Part shown: positions 30,144 through 39,942 of the stretch, in pieces
How positions within the stretch are numbered: the first letter of the stretch is position 1
How the letters are laid out: each line of letters opens with the position of its first letter
Made by a program: the position numbers and the translations under genes
NCBI GenBank assembly: GCA_025351385.1
Contig: JANXWA010000024.1
Coordinates: 62,001-126,000 of the forward strand
Direction of reading: 5' to 3'
Length of the DNA: 64,000 nt
From: Acidimicrobiales bacterium
Lineage (GTDB): Bacteria > Actinomycetota > Acidimicrobiia > Acidimicrobiales > RAAP-2
The notes under the pieces: model-generated
What the model saw: the letters and a program-made list of their open reading frames with translations, nothing else
The model's database searches: none
What the model was told of the DNA's origin: nothing

Positions 30144-31609
30144 ACGTCCTGTTCATCACCCTCGATCAGTTCCGGGGCGACACCTACGGGGCGGCCGGAC
30201 ACCCATTGGTCAAGACCCCCACGCTCGACCGGATCGCGGGGGAGGGGGTGCGACTCGCCCGTCACTTCTCGCAGTCGGCACCCTGCTCGCCGGGTCGCGC
30301 GGCGCTGTACACCGGCACGTACCAGATGAACAACCGGGTCGTCGCCAACGGCACTCCGCTGGCGGCGGCACTGGACAACATCGCCTTCGTCGCACGGCGT
30401 GCCGGCTACGACCCGACCCTCTTTGGCTACACCGACCAGGGTCTCGACCCCAACGGCGCCCAGGGCTTCGACGACCCGCGCCTCGATAGCTACGACGGCG
30501 TCCTGCCGGGCTTCTCGGTTGGTCTGTACCTGCCCGAGAGCCAGGCGGGCTGGATTCAGCACCTTCGCGCTCACGGCTACGACGTGCCGAGCGGATGGGC
30601 CCCGGCCCTGCGGGGTGAGCCGGACCGGCCCGCCGACATGTCGTTGAGCGGATTCCTGACGACCCGCTTCGAAGAGTGGCTCTCGCGCCAGGAGAGCGGC
30701 TGGTTCGCCCACCTCAGCTACCTGCGTCCCCATCCCCCCTACGCCGCAGCGGGGGAGTTCGCCTCCATGTACGACCCGGCCGACGTGGACCTACCGATCG
30801 CGCCGGTCGCGACGGAGTCGCGCCACCCGGTGCACGAGATTGCGCTCTCGGTGGCGGCCAGTGCCGCGCCCACCGAGCCCGATCAGATCCGAGCGCTGCG
30901 CGCCCAGTACTACGGAATGATCAGTGAGGTCGACGCCCAGCTCGCCCGGGTGGTGCGCGCGATCGAAGAGCGCGGCGAATGGGACGAGACAATGGTGGTG
31001 GTCACGTCAGACCACGGTGAGCAGCTGGGTGACCACGGACTGATCGAGAAGCTCGGCTTCTTCCCCCAGAGCTACCACGTGCTCGGTCTGTGGCGTGACC
31101 CCCGCGACGGCTTCGCTGGCGAGACTGTGAGTCAGTTCACAGAGAACGTCGACCTTCTGCCCACCCTCGCCGACGCGCTGTCACTCGACGAACCGGTGCA
31201 GTGCGACGGTCGCTCGCTCGCGCCTCTATTCGCCGACCGCGCCGCACCGTGGCGCCGCGCCGCCCACTACGAGTGGGACTATCGCGAGTACTTCATCAAG
31301 AGCCGTTCTGTCGATTGGCCCCGCGACCGCACGCTCTCGCGTCAGAACCTGGCGGTCTCGTTGAGCGACGAGCTCGCCTACGTCCAGTTCGCCGATGGTT
31401 CGTTCAAGTGCTACGACCTGGTCGAGGATCCAACGTGGCGCATCGAGTGTCGCGACGCGGAGCGCATAGTCCTTGCCGCCCAAGAGCAGCTGGTATGGCG
31501 CCAAGAGCACCTGCGGCGCGAACTGACCGACATGCTGTTGCGCCCGTCGCGACCCGGACGCTGGCCCGCGGGCTTCGCAGTGGACCGCGTCGCTGCGAGC
31601 TCCGCCTAG
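30140..31609 (+). CDS. Sulfatase / phosphonate-monoester-hydrolase-like arylsulfatase
   Basis: NVLFITLDQFRGDTYGAAGHPLVKTPTLDRIAGEGVRLARHFSQSAPCSPGRAALYTG (CxPxR), VVVTSDHGEQLGDHGL. Confidence 0.93.
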   Translation: MNVLFITLDQFRGDTYGAAGHPLVKTPTLDRIAGEGVRLARHFSQSAPCSPGRAALYTGTYQMNNRVVANGTPLAAALDNIAFVARRAGYDPTLFGYTDQGLDPNGAQGFDDPRLDSYDGVLPGFSVGLYLPESQAGWIQHLRAHGYDVPSGWAPALRGEPDRPADMSLSGFLTTRFEEWLSRQESGWFAHLSYLRPHPPYAAAGEFASMYDPADVDLPIAPVATESRHPVHEIALSVAASAAPTEPDQIRALRAQYYGMISEVDAQLARVVRAIEERGEWDETMVVVTSDHGEQLGDHGLIEKLGFFPQSYHVLGLWRDPRDGFAGETVSQFTENVDLLPTLADALSLDEPVQCDGRSLAPLFADRAAPWRRAAHYEWDYREYFIKSRSVDWPRDRTLSRQNLAVSLSDELAYVQFADGSFKCYDLVEDPTWRIECRDAERIVLAAQEQLVWRQEHLRRELTDMLLRPSRPGRWPAGFAVDRVAASSA

Positions 31610-31640
31610 GGTGACGCGCTGCGAATCTCGTCAAGGCGAG

Positions 31641-31670
31641 GACGGTCCGATCCTCCATCGTCGGACCGTC
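31641..31670. other. Perfect 10-bp inverted repeat (terminator- or operator-like hairpin)
   Basis: GACGGTCCGA-(10 nt)-TCGGACCGTC between sulfatase stop and MFS start. Confidence 0.6.
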
Positions 31671-31767
31671 GAGTACCCGTTTGGTGGGCCGACTCCCTAT
31701 AAAGTGTTCGGACAGGCCGAAATGTCGCTTGATAAGTAGTATAGAACGATGTCCTTCAGGGGGGTTT

Positions 31768-33318
31768 GTGCCGACGTTTCCACGTGAGCGCCGATGGCTA
31801 GTGCTGTTCGTGCTGTGCATCGCGGTCTTCCTGGTGGTCGTCGATAACACGATCGTGAATGTCGCGCTGCCCACGCTCTCGCGCAACCTCCACGCGTCGA
31901 ATTCGTCGCTGCAGTGGATTGTCGACAGCTATTCGCTGCCCTTCGCCGGACTTCTGCTCGCCGGCGGGGGACTGTCGGACCGGCTGGGAAGAAAGCGTGT
32001 GATGCTGACGGCGCTGGCGGCGTTCGCGCTCTTCTCCCTGCTCGCCGCCTTCTCGCACAACGTGCAGACCCTCTTGACGGCCAGGGCCCTCATGGGCGGC
32101 GCCGCGGCGTTCATCTTCCCAGCGACGCTCTCGACGCTCACGGTCGTCTTTGAGGACACGAGCGAGCGAGCCAAGGCCTTCGGCGTCTGGGGGGCGACCA
32201 CGGGCATCGCCATCGCGCTGGGCCCGATCGCCGGTGGTGCGCTGATCACCCACTTCTGGTACGGCTCGATCTTCCTGGTCAATGTGCCCCTCGCTCTTGT
32301 CGGCATCGGAGCGATCGCGCTGGTCGTGCCCGAATCGCGCAGCCCCCTGCGGCGACCCCTTGACTTGGTCGGACTACAACTCGGGACGGTCGGTGTCACG
32401 GCGCTCGTGCTCGCAATCATCGAAGGCCCGTCGTGGGGCTGGCTCTCGGGCTCGATTCTGGGCCTGTTCACGTTGGCCGCACTCGTCCTGTTCGCCTTCA
32501 CCCACTACGAGCTTCGCCGCGACGGCCCTCTGCTCGACGTACGGATCTTCTCCAATCGCACTTTCTCGGCGGGCGCGGGAGCGATCGCCACGAACTTCTT
32601 CTGCCTCTTCGGCTTCATTTTCCTCGTCACGCAGTACTTCCAGATGGTGCGGGGCTACTCGGCGCTGTCGGCCGGCGTGCACACGCTGCCCTTCGCCATC
32701 GCCGTCATAGTGACCACGCCGCTGGGGGCGCTCGCCGCACTTCGTCTGGGGACGCGCTACGTGGTAGCGCTCGGCCTCGTCATCACCGCGACCGCGCTCT
32801 GGTGGATGGCGACGCTCGCGGCGAACGCCCCGTACGGCGGTCCGATCGTCGGGTCGATGGTCACCCTCGCGATCGGCTTCTCGCTCGTCAACGCGCCCTC
32901 GGTCGCCGCCACGATGGAGACGCTCGCGCCCGAGCAGATCGGTGGCGGCGCCGCCGGCAACGAGACGACCCGGGAGTTGGGCGGCACGATGGGTGTCGCG
33001 GTCATCGGCTCGGTCTTCGCGTCGCTGTTCGGCCCGGACATCCGCCACGCCATGGCGCCGTTCCGGGCGCACGGGCTGACGCTCGCGCAGTTGAACGTGG
33101 CCCAAGGCTCGATGCAGGCCGCCCAGGCGACCGTTGCCCAGTTGCCCGCCGCCCTGCGCCCCGCGCTCGACCGAAAGGTCACGAACGCCTTCATGGAGGG
33201 ACTGCACCGGGGCTGCCTCGTGGCCGCGGCGACGGCACTCGCGGTCGCGTTCATCGTCTTTTTCCATCTGCCGGCCGGGCGTCCGCAGCCGGTGGCCGAG
33301 CTCGTCTTGGAGACATAG
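31768..33318 (+). CDS. MFS transporter, DHA2/EmrB-QacA family
   Basis: VVVDNTIVNVALPTLSRNLHASNSSLQWIVDSYSLPFAGLLLAGGGLSDRLGRKRVM; GTG start chosen to fit the motif. Confidence 0.92.
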   Translation: MPTFPRERRWLVLFVLCIAVFLVVVDNTIVNVALPTLSRNLHASNSSLQWIVDSYSLPFAGLLLAGGGLSDRLGRKRVMLTALAAFALFSLLAAFSHNVQTLLTARALMGGAAAFIFPATLSTLTVVFEDTSERAKAFGVWGATTGIAIALGPIAGGALITHFWYGSIFLVNVPLALVGIGAIALVVPESRSPLRRPLDLVGLQLGTVGVTALVLAIIEGPSWGWLSGSILGLFTLAALVLFAFTHYELRRDGPLLDVRIFSNRTFSAGAGAIATNFFCLFGFIFLVTQYFQMVRGYSALSAGVHTLPFAIAVIVTTPLGALAALRLGTRYVVALGLVITATALWWMATLAANAPYGGPIVGSMVTLAIGFSLVNAPSVAATMETLAPEQIGGGAAGNETTRELGGTMGVAVIGSVFASLFGPDIRHAMAPFRAHGLTLAQLNVAQGSMQAAQATVAQLPAALRPALDRKVTNAFMEGLHRGCLVAAATALAVAFIVFFHLPAGRPQPVAELVLET

Positions 33319-33417
33319 GCCCACCAATCCCGGCCTGCGTGCCTTTGTTTCTGGATATCTGGTATCAATGGAAGCCATACGCCGACGTCGGCGAATACAA
33401 AAGGTTAGGGAGATTTC

Positions 33418-34302
33418 ATGCAGCGAATCCATCGGGTGCGTCAGGCACTCGTCACGACGGGCGTCGCCTCACTGGTGCTGGCCACCAGCATGACCGCGGG
33501 CGCCGCCACCACCAGCGGCACCTACAACGCGGGGGCCGCCGCACTCGTGCCGGCGACGTACAAGCACATGACGTTGCAGGTCGCCACGGACGCTACCTAC
33601 CCACCGGACGAGTCGATGAGCGGAACGAAGATCGTCGGATTCGACGTCGACATGATCCAAGCGATCGCGAAGACCCTCGGCATCAAGGTGAAGGAGAACA
33701 ACGTCACTTTCGGTGGCATCCTGGGTGGTATCCAGGGCGGGAAGTACCAGGTCGGCAACTCCTCGTTCACCGACACCAAGGCGCGAGAGAAGCAGGTGAA
33801 CTTCGTCGACTACTTCACCGCCGGTGAGGGCGTCTACGCGAAGTCCTCGTCCACGGTGAAGTTCACCGTGCTGAAGAGCTTCTGCGGCCTGAAGGTTGCT
33901 GTCGAGACCGGCACCGTCGAGCAGACCGACGCGCAGGCCGTGTCGAAGACCTGTCCGTCCGGCAAGAAGGTCACGGTGTTGGCGTTCGCGAACCAGAACC
34001 AAGCCAACTCCGCGGTCCTCGCGGGCCGAGCCGACGTTGGATTCGTCGACAGCCAGATCGCGGGCTACATCGTCTCGCTGGCCAAGGGCACCTTCAAGCT
34101 CGTCGGCAGTGCGGTCAACGTCGCGCCGTACGGCATCGCCACAGCGAAGACACCCGCCGGCAAGGGCCTCGCCAAGGCCTTCGCGGCCGCGTTGAAGATC
34201 ATGATTGCCAACGGCACCTACGGGGCGATCCTTTCGAAGTGGGGAGTGTCCTCGGGAGCCGTCTCGGCGAGCAAGGTCGTCCTCAACGGAGCGATCTCGT
34301 AG
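33418..34302 (+). CDS. Polar amino-acid ABC transporter substrate-binding protein
   Basis: Signal-peptide-like N-terminus, LQVATDATYPPDESMSGTKIVGFDVDMIQAIAKTLGIKVK; followed by permease and ATPase. Confidence 0.92.
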   Translation: MQRIHRVRQALVTTGVASLVLATSMTAGAATTSGTYNAGAAALVPATYKHMTLQVATDATYPPDESMSGTKIVGFDVDMIQAIAKTLGIKVKENNVTFGGILGGIQGGKYQVGNSSFTDTKAREKQVNFVDYFTAGEGVYAKSSSTVKFTVLKSFCGLKVAVETGTVEQTDAQAVSKTCPSGKKVTVLAFANQNQANSAVLAGRADVGFVDSQIAGYIVSLAKGTFKLVGSAVNVAPYGIATAKTPAGKGLAKAFAAALKIMIANGTYGAILSKWGVSSGAVSASKVVLNGAIS

Positions 34303-34326
34303 CCAACATGTAGTAGAACGAAACGC

Positions 34327-35340
34327 ATGACTTCGAACGGGGACGACGCAGCCAAGGTCGTCCCCGTTCGTCATTACGGACAGTGGGTCGCCAGTCTCTT
34401 CGCCTTGGTGCTGCTCGCGATGCTGGTCCACACCCTGCTCTCGAAGGTGCCCTCACAAACAAGCCAGACAGTCTGTCGGACGGTGGGGGGCGTCCGTACG
34501 TGCCACCCCCTCATGGTGTGGCGATTCGGCTGGGACGTCGTTGGTCGGTACTTCACCACCGCAGACGTCTTGCACGGATTGGTGATCACGGTGGAGTTGA
34601 CGCTGATAGCGATGACCCTGGGCATCGTGATCGGAGTCGTCCTCGCAGTCATGCGACTCTCGCCCAACCGGCTGCTGTCGTCGACGGCCTGGTCCTACAC
34701 CTGGTTCTTCCGAGGAACCCCGGTTTACGTCCAACTGTATTTCTGGTTCTACATCTCGACCATCTTTCACAGCCTCACGATTGGCGTGCCCTTTACGAAC
34801 ATCACGTTCGTTCACCTCAACGTCAACTCGATTCTGCCGGCGTTCGTCTCGGCCTGCGTGGCACTCGGTCTCAATGAGGGCGCTTACATGTCCGAGATCG
34901 CCCGGTCGGGGCTGCTCGCCGTCGACGAGGGCCAGACCGAAGCCGCGAGTTCGCTTGGTATGACGCGCCCTCAGACGCTCCGTCTCGTCGTACTGCCCCA
35001 GGCGATGCGCGTCATCATCCCGCCGACCGGCAACGAGTTGATCTCGATGCTGAAGACGACGTCACTCGTCAGCGCCGTCAGCGTCGTCGACCTCTTCGGC
35101 GCGACGTCGAACATCTCGGCGGCGAACTTCCAGAACACCCCGCTATTGATCGTGGCGAGCCTCTGGTACCTGATCATCACGACGATCCTGTCGATTGGCC
35201 AGTTCTACCTCGAGCGGAAGTTCGCCCGTGGGGCGCTGCGAACGCCGCCGCCCACCCCGATCGCACGCCTGCGCAGCGACGTGAAGGGCGTCCTCGGTAA
35301 GTTCCGCACGGCTCGCGTTCCCAAGGGGGTTCGAGCATGA
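34327..35340 (+). CDS. Amino-acid ABC transporter permease (HisM/GlnP family)
   Basis: [48 protein letters not shown] (EAA loop). Confidence 0.93.
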   Translation: MTSNGDDAAKVVPVRHYGQWVASLFALVLLAMLVHTLLSKVPSQTSQTVCRTVGGVRTCHPLMVWRFGWDVVGRYFTTADVLHGLVITVELTLIAMTLGIVIGVVLAVMRLSPNRLLSSTAWSYTWFFRGTPVYVQLYFWFYISTIFHSLTIGVPFTNITFVHLNVNSILPAFVSACVALGLNEGAYMSEIARSGLLAVDEGQTEAASSLGMTRPQTLRLVVLPQAMRVIIPPTGNELISMLKTTSLVSAVSVVDLFGATSNISAANFQNTPLLIVASLWYLIITTILSIGQFYLERKFARGALRTPPPTPIARLRSDVKGVLGKFRTARVPKGVRA

Positions 35341-36113
35341 GCACGTCGGGCGTGACGCCCATGGTCGAGGCGATCGGCGTCCATAAGCACTACGGCGGCG
35401 TCGTCGTGCTGAAGGGCGTGGACCTCAGCGTCGCCCGTGGAGAGGTGACCTGTCTGATCGGACCATCTGGCTCTGGCAAGAGCACGCTGCTGCGCTGCAT
35501 CAACCACCTCGAGAAGCACGACGCGGGCGAGTTGCGCGTGGACGGCGAGCTCGTCGGCTACGTGGCTCGCGGGGGCAAGCTCTACGAACTGAACGACAAG
35601 CAGATCTGCGGTGAGCGCGCGCAGATCGGCATGGTCTTCCAGCGCTTCAACCTCTTCCAGCATCTGACGGTGCTCGACAACATCACCGTTGGTCAGGTCA
35701 AAGTGAAGGGGATTGAGATCGAAGTCGCCCGGGCCAAGGCCCGCCAGCTCCTCGCTCGAGTGGGACTTGAGAACAAGGAGAAGCACTATCCATCCCAGCT
35801 CTCCGGTGGGCAGCAGCAACGCGTCGCCATCGCTCGCGCCCTGGCGATGGAGCCGAAGTTGATGCTCTTCGACGAACCGACGTCGGCCCTCGACCCCGAG
35901 TTGGTCGGTGAGGTCCTCGACGTGATGAAGGACCTTGCGAAGACCGGCATGACCATGATCGTCGTGACCCACGAGATGAACTTCGCCCGGGAGGTCGCTA
36001 ATACTCTTTACTTCCTCGACGGTGGCGTCATCGAAGAGTCGGGCGATCCCCGCGTCGTACTTTCGTCACCGTCGTCGGATCGGCTGAAGAGCTTCCTTTC
36101 CAAGGTCCTGTAG
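35337..36113 (+). CDS. Amino-acid ABC transporter ATP-binding protein
   Basis: [60 protein letters not shown]. Confidence 0.96.
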   Translation: MSTSGVTPMVEAIGVHKHYGGVVVLKGVDLSVARGEVTCLIGPSGSGKSTLLRCINHLEKHDAGELRVDGELVGYVARGGKLYELNDKQICGERAQIGMVFQRFNLFQHLTVLDNITVGQVKVKGIEIEVARAKARQLLARVGLENKEKHYPSQLSGGQQQRVAIARALAMEPKLMLFDEPTSALDPELVGEVLDVMKDLAKTGMTMIVVTHEMNFAREVANTLYFLDGGVIEESGDPRVVLSSPSSDRLKSFLSKVL

Positions 36114-36121
36114 CTGGCCCA

Positions 36122-36808
36122 TCAGTCGGCGCCGAACCGTGCTCCGTCGAAGGCGTCCACTGTCGTGAAGTCGCCCACGGCCCGTCGCGTCAGCTTCGTG
36201 ACCTTCTTCGCGGGATAGCCGAGTGCCACGATCGAGGCGAGAGCGAAGTTCGGTGGTGCGTTGAGAGCGTCGAGCACCCCGCGCTCGTTCCGGATGGCCA
36301 CCGTGGTCATCACGCCACCGACGCCGCGTTCGTGCGAGGAGAGCAGGATGTTCCAGACGAACGGGTAGATCGACGCGCCGCCGGCGATTTGGTATCGACC
36401 GAGGTCGCGGTCGGTCGCCGCCAGTGCCGTCAGGTCGGCCAGGACCGCCAGCATGACCGGCACCCGGTCCAGCGATTCGGGGAAGCCGTTGGGTTGCGAG
36501 AGGGCGACGGCCGCGTCGCGTTGCGCGAAGGCGGCCGCGCGGTCGGTCTCGGTGGCGAGGGGCGAGAAGGGGGTGAGCCTGGCGAGGCGATGAGCGACGT
36601 AGTCGTGCCATCCGTCAAGGTACAGGTCGCGCAGGGTCTCACGACGGCCCGGGTCCCGTACGACGATGACGTGCCACGCCTGACGGTTGCCGCCCGAAGG
36701 GGCGAAGCGGGCGTCGTCCAGGATCGCCGAGAGGACGTCATCGGTGACGGGCCGATCGGTGAAGTCACGCACGGAGCCAGTGGTTCGAAGTGCATGAATC
36801 AAGTCCAT
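36122..36808 (-). CDS. Nitroreductase family protein
   Basis: MDLIHALRTTGSVRDFTDRPVTDDVLSAILDDARFAPSGGNRQAWHVIVVRD. Confidence 0.92.
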   Translation of the reverse strand: MDLIHALRTTGSVRDFTDRPVTDDVLSAILDDARFAPSGGNRQAWHVIVVRDPGRRETLRDLYLDGWHDYVAHRLARLTPFSPLATETDRAAAFAQRDAAVALSQPNGFPESLDRVPVMLAVLADLTALAATDRDLGRYQIAGGASIYPFVWNILLSSHERGVGGVMTTVAIRNERGVLDALNAPPNFALASIVALGYPAKKVTKLTRRAVGDFTTVDAFDGARFGAD

Positions 36809-36830
36809 GGTGCCACCCTACGAGACGTTC

Positions 36831-37628
36831 TTACTGGCTCGCTCCGGCGTCGCGGCGGTTGAGCAGGGTGACGCCGACGCCAAAAACGACCACCACGTAG
36901 AGGGTGAGGATCAGGAGAGCACTCACGGCGCCGAAGCTATTGACGGCCGTGGTCGGCGACATCATCGACTGGCCCAGTGCCGACGGTTCGAACTTGGCCA
37001 CGTGGTTCTGCCAGCTCTGGGGTAACAGGAAGATTACGATCGGCAGTATCAACAGGAGCGAAGTGAACACGCTGATGCTCGCAGCGCTCTGACGCAGGAT
37101 GAGTCCCAGCGAGTAGCCAATGATCGAGAGCAACGTCAGGTAGATGCCGGCGAACAAGACTGATCGCAGCACCGCTCCGCTGCTCAGCGACGCCGTTGGA
37201 ACTGCGCCCGAGAAGATTGCCTGACCAAGCTGGAATGTGATGAAGCAGGCAACTTCGCACATGACGAATAGCGAGACGAAGAGCACGATGAGTTTGCTGA
37301 GCGCCAATCGGGTTCGGTGGGGCACCGCGGCGAGGGTCGAGCGGATCGATCCCGAAGAGAACTCGCTCGTGATGAACAGCGCGCCGATCACTCCGACCGC
37401 AAACTGGGCGAAGAGTGTGCCGCCAAGGCTTGTCGAGACGGGATCGAATGTGAGTTTGCGCAGTGGGTCCATCTCGTTGTAGTGGCCGCGGACAGCGGTC
37501 GTGATGAGAGCACCTAGCCCGATGGTCAGCACGAAGGTGACGATCACCCCCATGATCGTCGAGCGCACCGAACGGAACTTGATCCATTCGGCCTTGGTGG
37601 CCGACAGGAGCGTGACGTCGCCGTTCAC
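36831..37628 (-). CDS. ABC transporter permease (ABC-2 type)
   Basis: LFAQFAVGVIGALFITSEFSSGSIRSTLAAVPHRTRLALSKL; six hydrophobic segments; next to ABC ATPase. Confidence 0.88.
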   Translation of the reverse strand: MNGDVTLLSATKAEWIKFRSVRSTIMGVIVTFVLTIGLGALITTAVRGHYNEMDPLRKLTFDPVSTSLGGTLFAQFAVGVIGALFITSEFSSGSIRSTLAAVPHRTRLALSKLIVLFVSLFVMCEVACFITFQLGQAIFSGAVPTASLSSGAVLRSVLFAGIYLTLLSIIGYSLGLILRQSAASISVFTSLLLILPIVIFLLPQSWQNHVAKFEPSALGQSMMSPTTAVNSFGAVSALLILTLYVVVVFGVGVTLLNRRDAGASQ

Positions 37629-38539
37629 GCGGCTCCCGTCGGGTGACTTCCGTACTCGACGGAGTCGGCGGTGAGGTCCATGAAGACCTCCTCAAGAGAC
37701 GCGCGCTGCGGGGTCAGCTCGTGAAGGACGACGCCGGCGCCAAAGGCGATCTCGCCCACCTGGTCCGAAGTGAGGCCACTCACGGAGAGTCCGTTGTCAT
37801 TGATCTCCTGGACAACGCCCTGCTCGGCGCGTAGCGCCGTCGTCAGCCTCTGGGGATCGGAGGCACGTACGAAGACGGTGCCTTGGACCGTCGCCGTGAG
37901 GTCGTCGACCGAACCTTGGGTGATGAACTTTCCCCGTCCAATGACGATGATCTGGTCGGCGCTGACCGCCATCTCGCTCATCAGGTGCGAGCTCACGAAA
38001 ACGGTCCGCCCCTCCTTGGCCAATGACTGGAAGAACTCCCTGATCCACTTGATTCCCTCAGGGTCGAGGCCGTTGACCGGTTCATCGAAAAGAAGTACCT
38101 CGGGATCGCCGAGCAGAGCGCCAGCGATGCCGAGTCGCTGGCTCATGCCCATCGAGAAGCCGCCAACCTTCTTGTTGGCGACGGAGCTGATCCCGGCGAA
38201 CTCGAGGACCTCGTCGACCCTCGCCGACTTGATCTTGTTTGACGCTGCGAGCGCGCGCAGGTGATTGCGTGCGGTGCGCCCGGGGTGCACCGCCTTGGCG
38301 TCGAGCAGCGCCCCGACTTCGTGCAGAGGAGACTTCAGGTCGTGGTAACTCTTGCCGTTGATTGTGGCGCCGCCCTTGGTGGCGTGGTCGAGGCCGAGAA
38401 TAATCCGCATCGTCGTGGACTTGCCCGAGCCGTTCGGTCCGAGGAACCCGGTGACGACGCCCGGCTTCACCTCGAAACTCAGGTCGTCGACGGCCAGTGT
38501 CTTGCTGTAGCGCTTGGTGAGGTGGTCGACGACTATCAT
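37625..38539 (-). CDS. ABC transporter ATP-binding protein
   Basis: GFLGPNGSGKSTTMRIILGLDHATKGGATINGKSY, GFSMGMSQRLGIAGALLGDPEVLLFDEPVNGLDPEGI. Confidence 0.95.
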   Translation of the reverse strand: MIVVDHLTKRYSKTLAVDDLSFEVKPGVVTGFLGPNGSGKSTTMRIILGLDHATKGGATINGKSYHDLKSPLHEVGALLDAKAVHPGRTARNHLRALAASNKIKSARVDEVLEFAGISSVANKKVGGFSMGMSQRLGIAGALLGDPEVLLFDEPVNGLDPEGIKWIREFFQSLAKEGRTVFVSSHLMSEMAVSADQIIVIGRGKFITQGSVDDLTATVQGTVFVRASDPQRLTTALRAEQGVVQEINDNGLSVSGLTSDQVGEIAFGAGVVLHELTPQRASLEEVFMDLTADSVEYGSHPTGAA

Positions 38540-38614
38540 TTAGTTCCTTCAGTGACTCTACTGACACGAGTCAGGCGCTCAGGCGTACGGCATCAGGAAG
38601 CGGCTCGGGGAGCG

Positions 38615-39070
38615 TCAGTGGCGCTGGCGGCGCAGCGACTGACAGCGCGCGCACGCACCCGTGATCGCGGTGTGGTGGCGGTTGAGTGCGAAACCGAATG
38701 TGCGCTGGAGGTCCTTGTCCAGCGCGTCGAAGTGCGAAGCCGGGATCTCGAACGTAGCGCCACACTCCTCGCAGGTCAGGTGTCCGTGGACGGTCCCCGC
38801 GAGGTGATAGACGGCCGCGTGCTGATCGAGGTGGGCGTGCACGACGATGCTCAATTCTTCGAACTCCTCCAGGATTCGGTATACGGTCGAGGGGCTGACA
38901 TCGGGCTGGCGATCCTGAACGGCGCGGGTGAGTTCGTCGGCCGTGAGGTGCCCGGGCGCCGCGACCAGGACCTCGGCGACCGTGCGCTTAGCTGTCGTCA
39001 AGCGCTTTCCGGCACCGCGAATGGTCGAGACGATCACTTCGAGGTCCTCTCCGTGCTCGTCCATGGCCAA
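38615..39070 (-). CDS. Fur/PerR-family metalloregulator
   Basis: RLTTAKRTVAEVLVAAPGHLTADEL, SPSTVYRILEEFEELSIV, HGHLTCEECG...CARCQS. Confidence 0.92.
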   Translation of the reverse strand: MAMDEHGEDLEVIVSTIRGAGKRLTTAKRTVAEVLVAAPGHLTADELTRAVQDRQPDVSPSTVYRILEEFEELSIVVHAHLDQHAAVYHLAGTVHGHLTCEECGATFEIPASHFDALDKDLQRTFGFALNRHHTAITGACARCQSLRRQRH

Positions 39071-39117
39071 AGATTACGTGAGTGCGAACAGGCGCCGGGA
39101 ACCCGTACTCTTAGACC

Positions 39118-39759
39118 ATGCACTCGCGCAAAGAGATGGTCACTCCGCAGCAGGCACTGAAGGGTCGTGCCGACGCGATCATCGTCGCCCAGCCGCACCG
39201 AGTGTTCGGCGGCTCGATGGCGGCGCCAGCTCCGGTCGGCACCGAGACGGCCTACGTCGCAATGGGCTGCTTTTGGGGTGCGGAGCGCAAGTTCTTCGAG
39301 CTGGGCGGCGTGGTGTCGACCGCCGTGGGCTATGAGGGCGGTTACACCCCGAACCCGACGTACCAAGAGGTGTGCTCGGGAATGACCGGACACGCCGAGA
39401 CCGTGAAGGTGGTCTTCGATCCGGCGGTAGTGTCGTACGCCGAAGTGATTCGTTGCTTCTACGAGAATCACGATCCCACCCAGGGCAACCGCCAGGGCGG
39501 TGACGTCGGCACGCAGTACCGCAGCGCCATCTACTTCCTCGATGAACGTCAGGAGCGGATCGCACGCGAGGTCACCGCGACCTTCGCCGAGCGTCTGCAC
39601 GCGGCCGGCTACGGACCGATCACGACCGAGGTCGCTTTGGCGGGCCCCTTCTACTTGGCCGAGGAGTATCACCAGCAGTACCTGGTCGCCAATCCCAATG
39701 GCTACTGCGGGCTCGGTGGCACCGGTGTGAGCTGCCCCATCGGACTCGCGACGACGTAG
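39118..39759 (+). CDS. msrA: Peptide-methionine (S)-S-oxide reductase
   Basis: [69 protein letters not shown]. Confidence 0.96.
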   Translation: MHSRKEMVTPQQALKGRADAIIVAQPHRVFGGSMAAPAPVGTETAYVAMGCFWGAERKFFELGGVVSTAVGYEGGYTPNPTYQEVCSGMTGHAETVKVVFDPAVVSYAEVIRCFYENHDPTQGNRQGGDVGTQYRSAIYFLDERQERIAREVTATFAERLHAAGYGPITTEVALAGPFYLAEEYHQQYLVANPNGYCGLGGTGVSCPIGLATT

Positions 39760-39942
39760 TAATCGGCGACCGGCGCGACGTAGCGTCCAGTCCCACGGTC
39801 CGTTGAACGTACGATGTCGCCGGCGCTCACCAACTTTGGCCGGGCTCCACGGGGAAGGTTGAGCCTTAATCCCCACCACTAGGGTGAGTTCCAACGTTGC
39901 GCGCCAGCGGCGCCCTTCTCGAGTTCTGAAGTGGGAGTGACA

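Noticed and set aside
33469-34431. 320-aa antisense ORF opposite the substrate-binding protein
   Set aside because: Shadow ORF from GC codon bias; no domain pattern.
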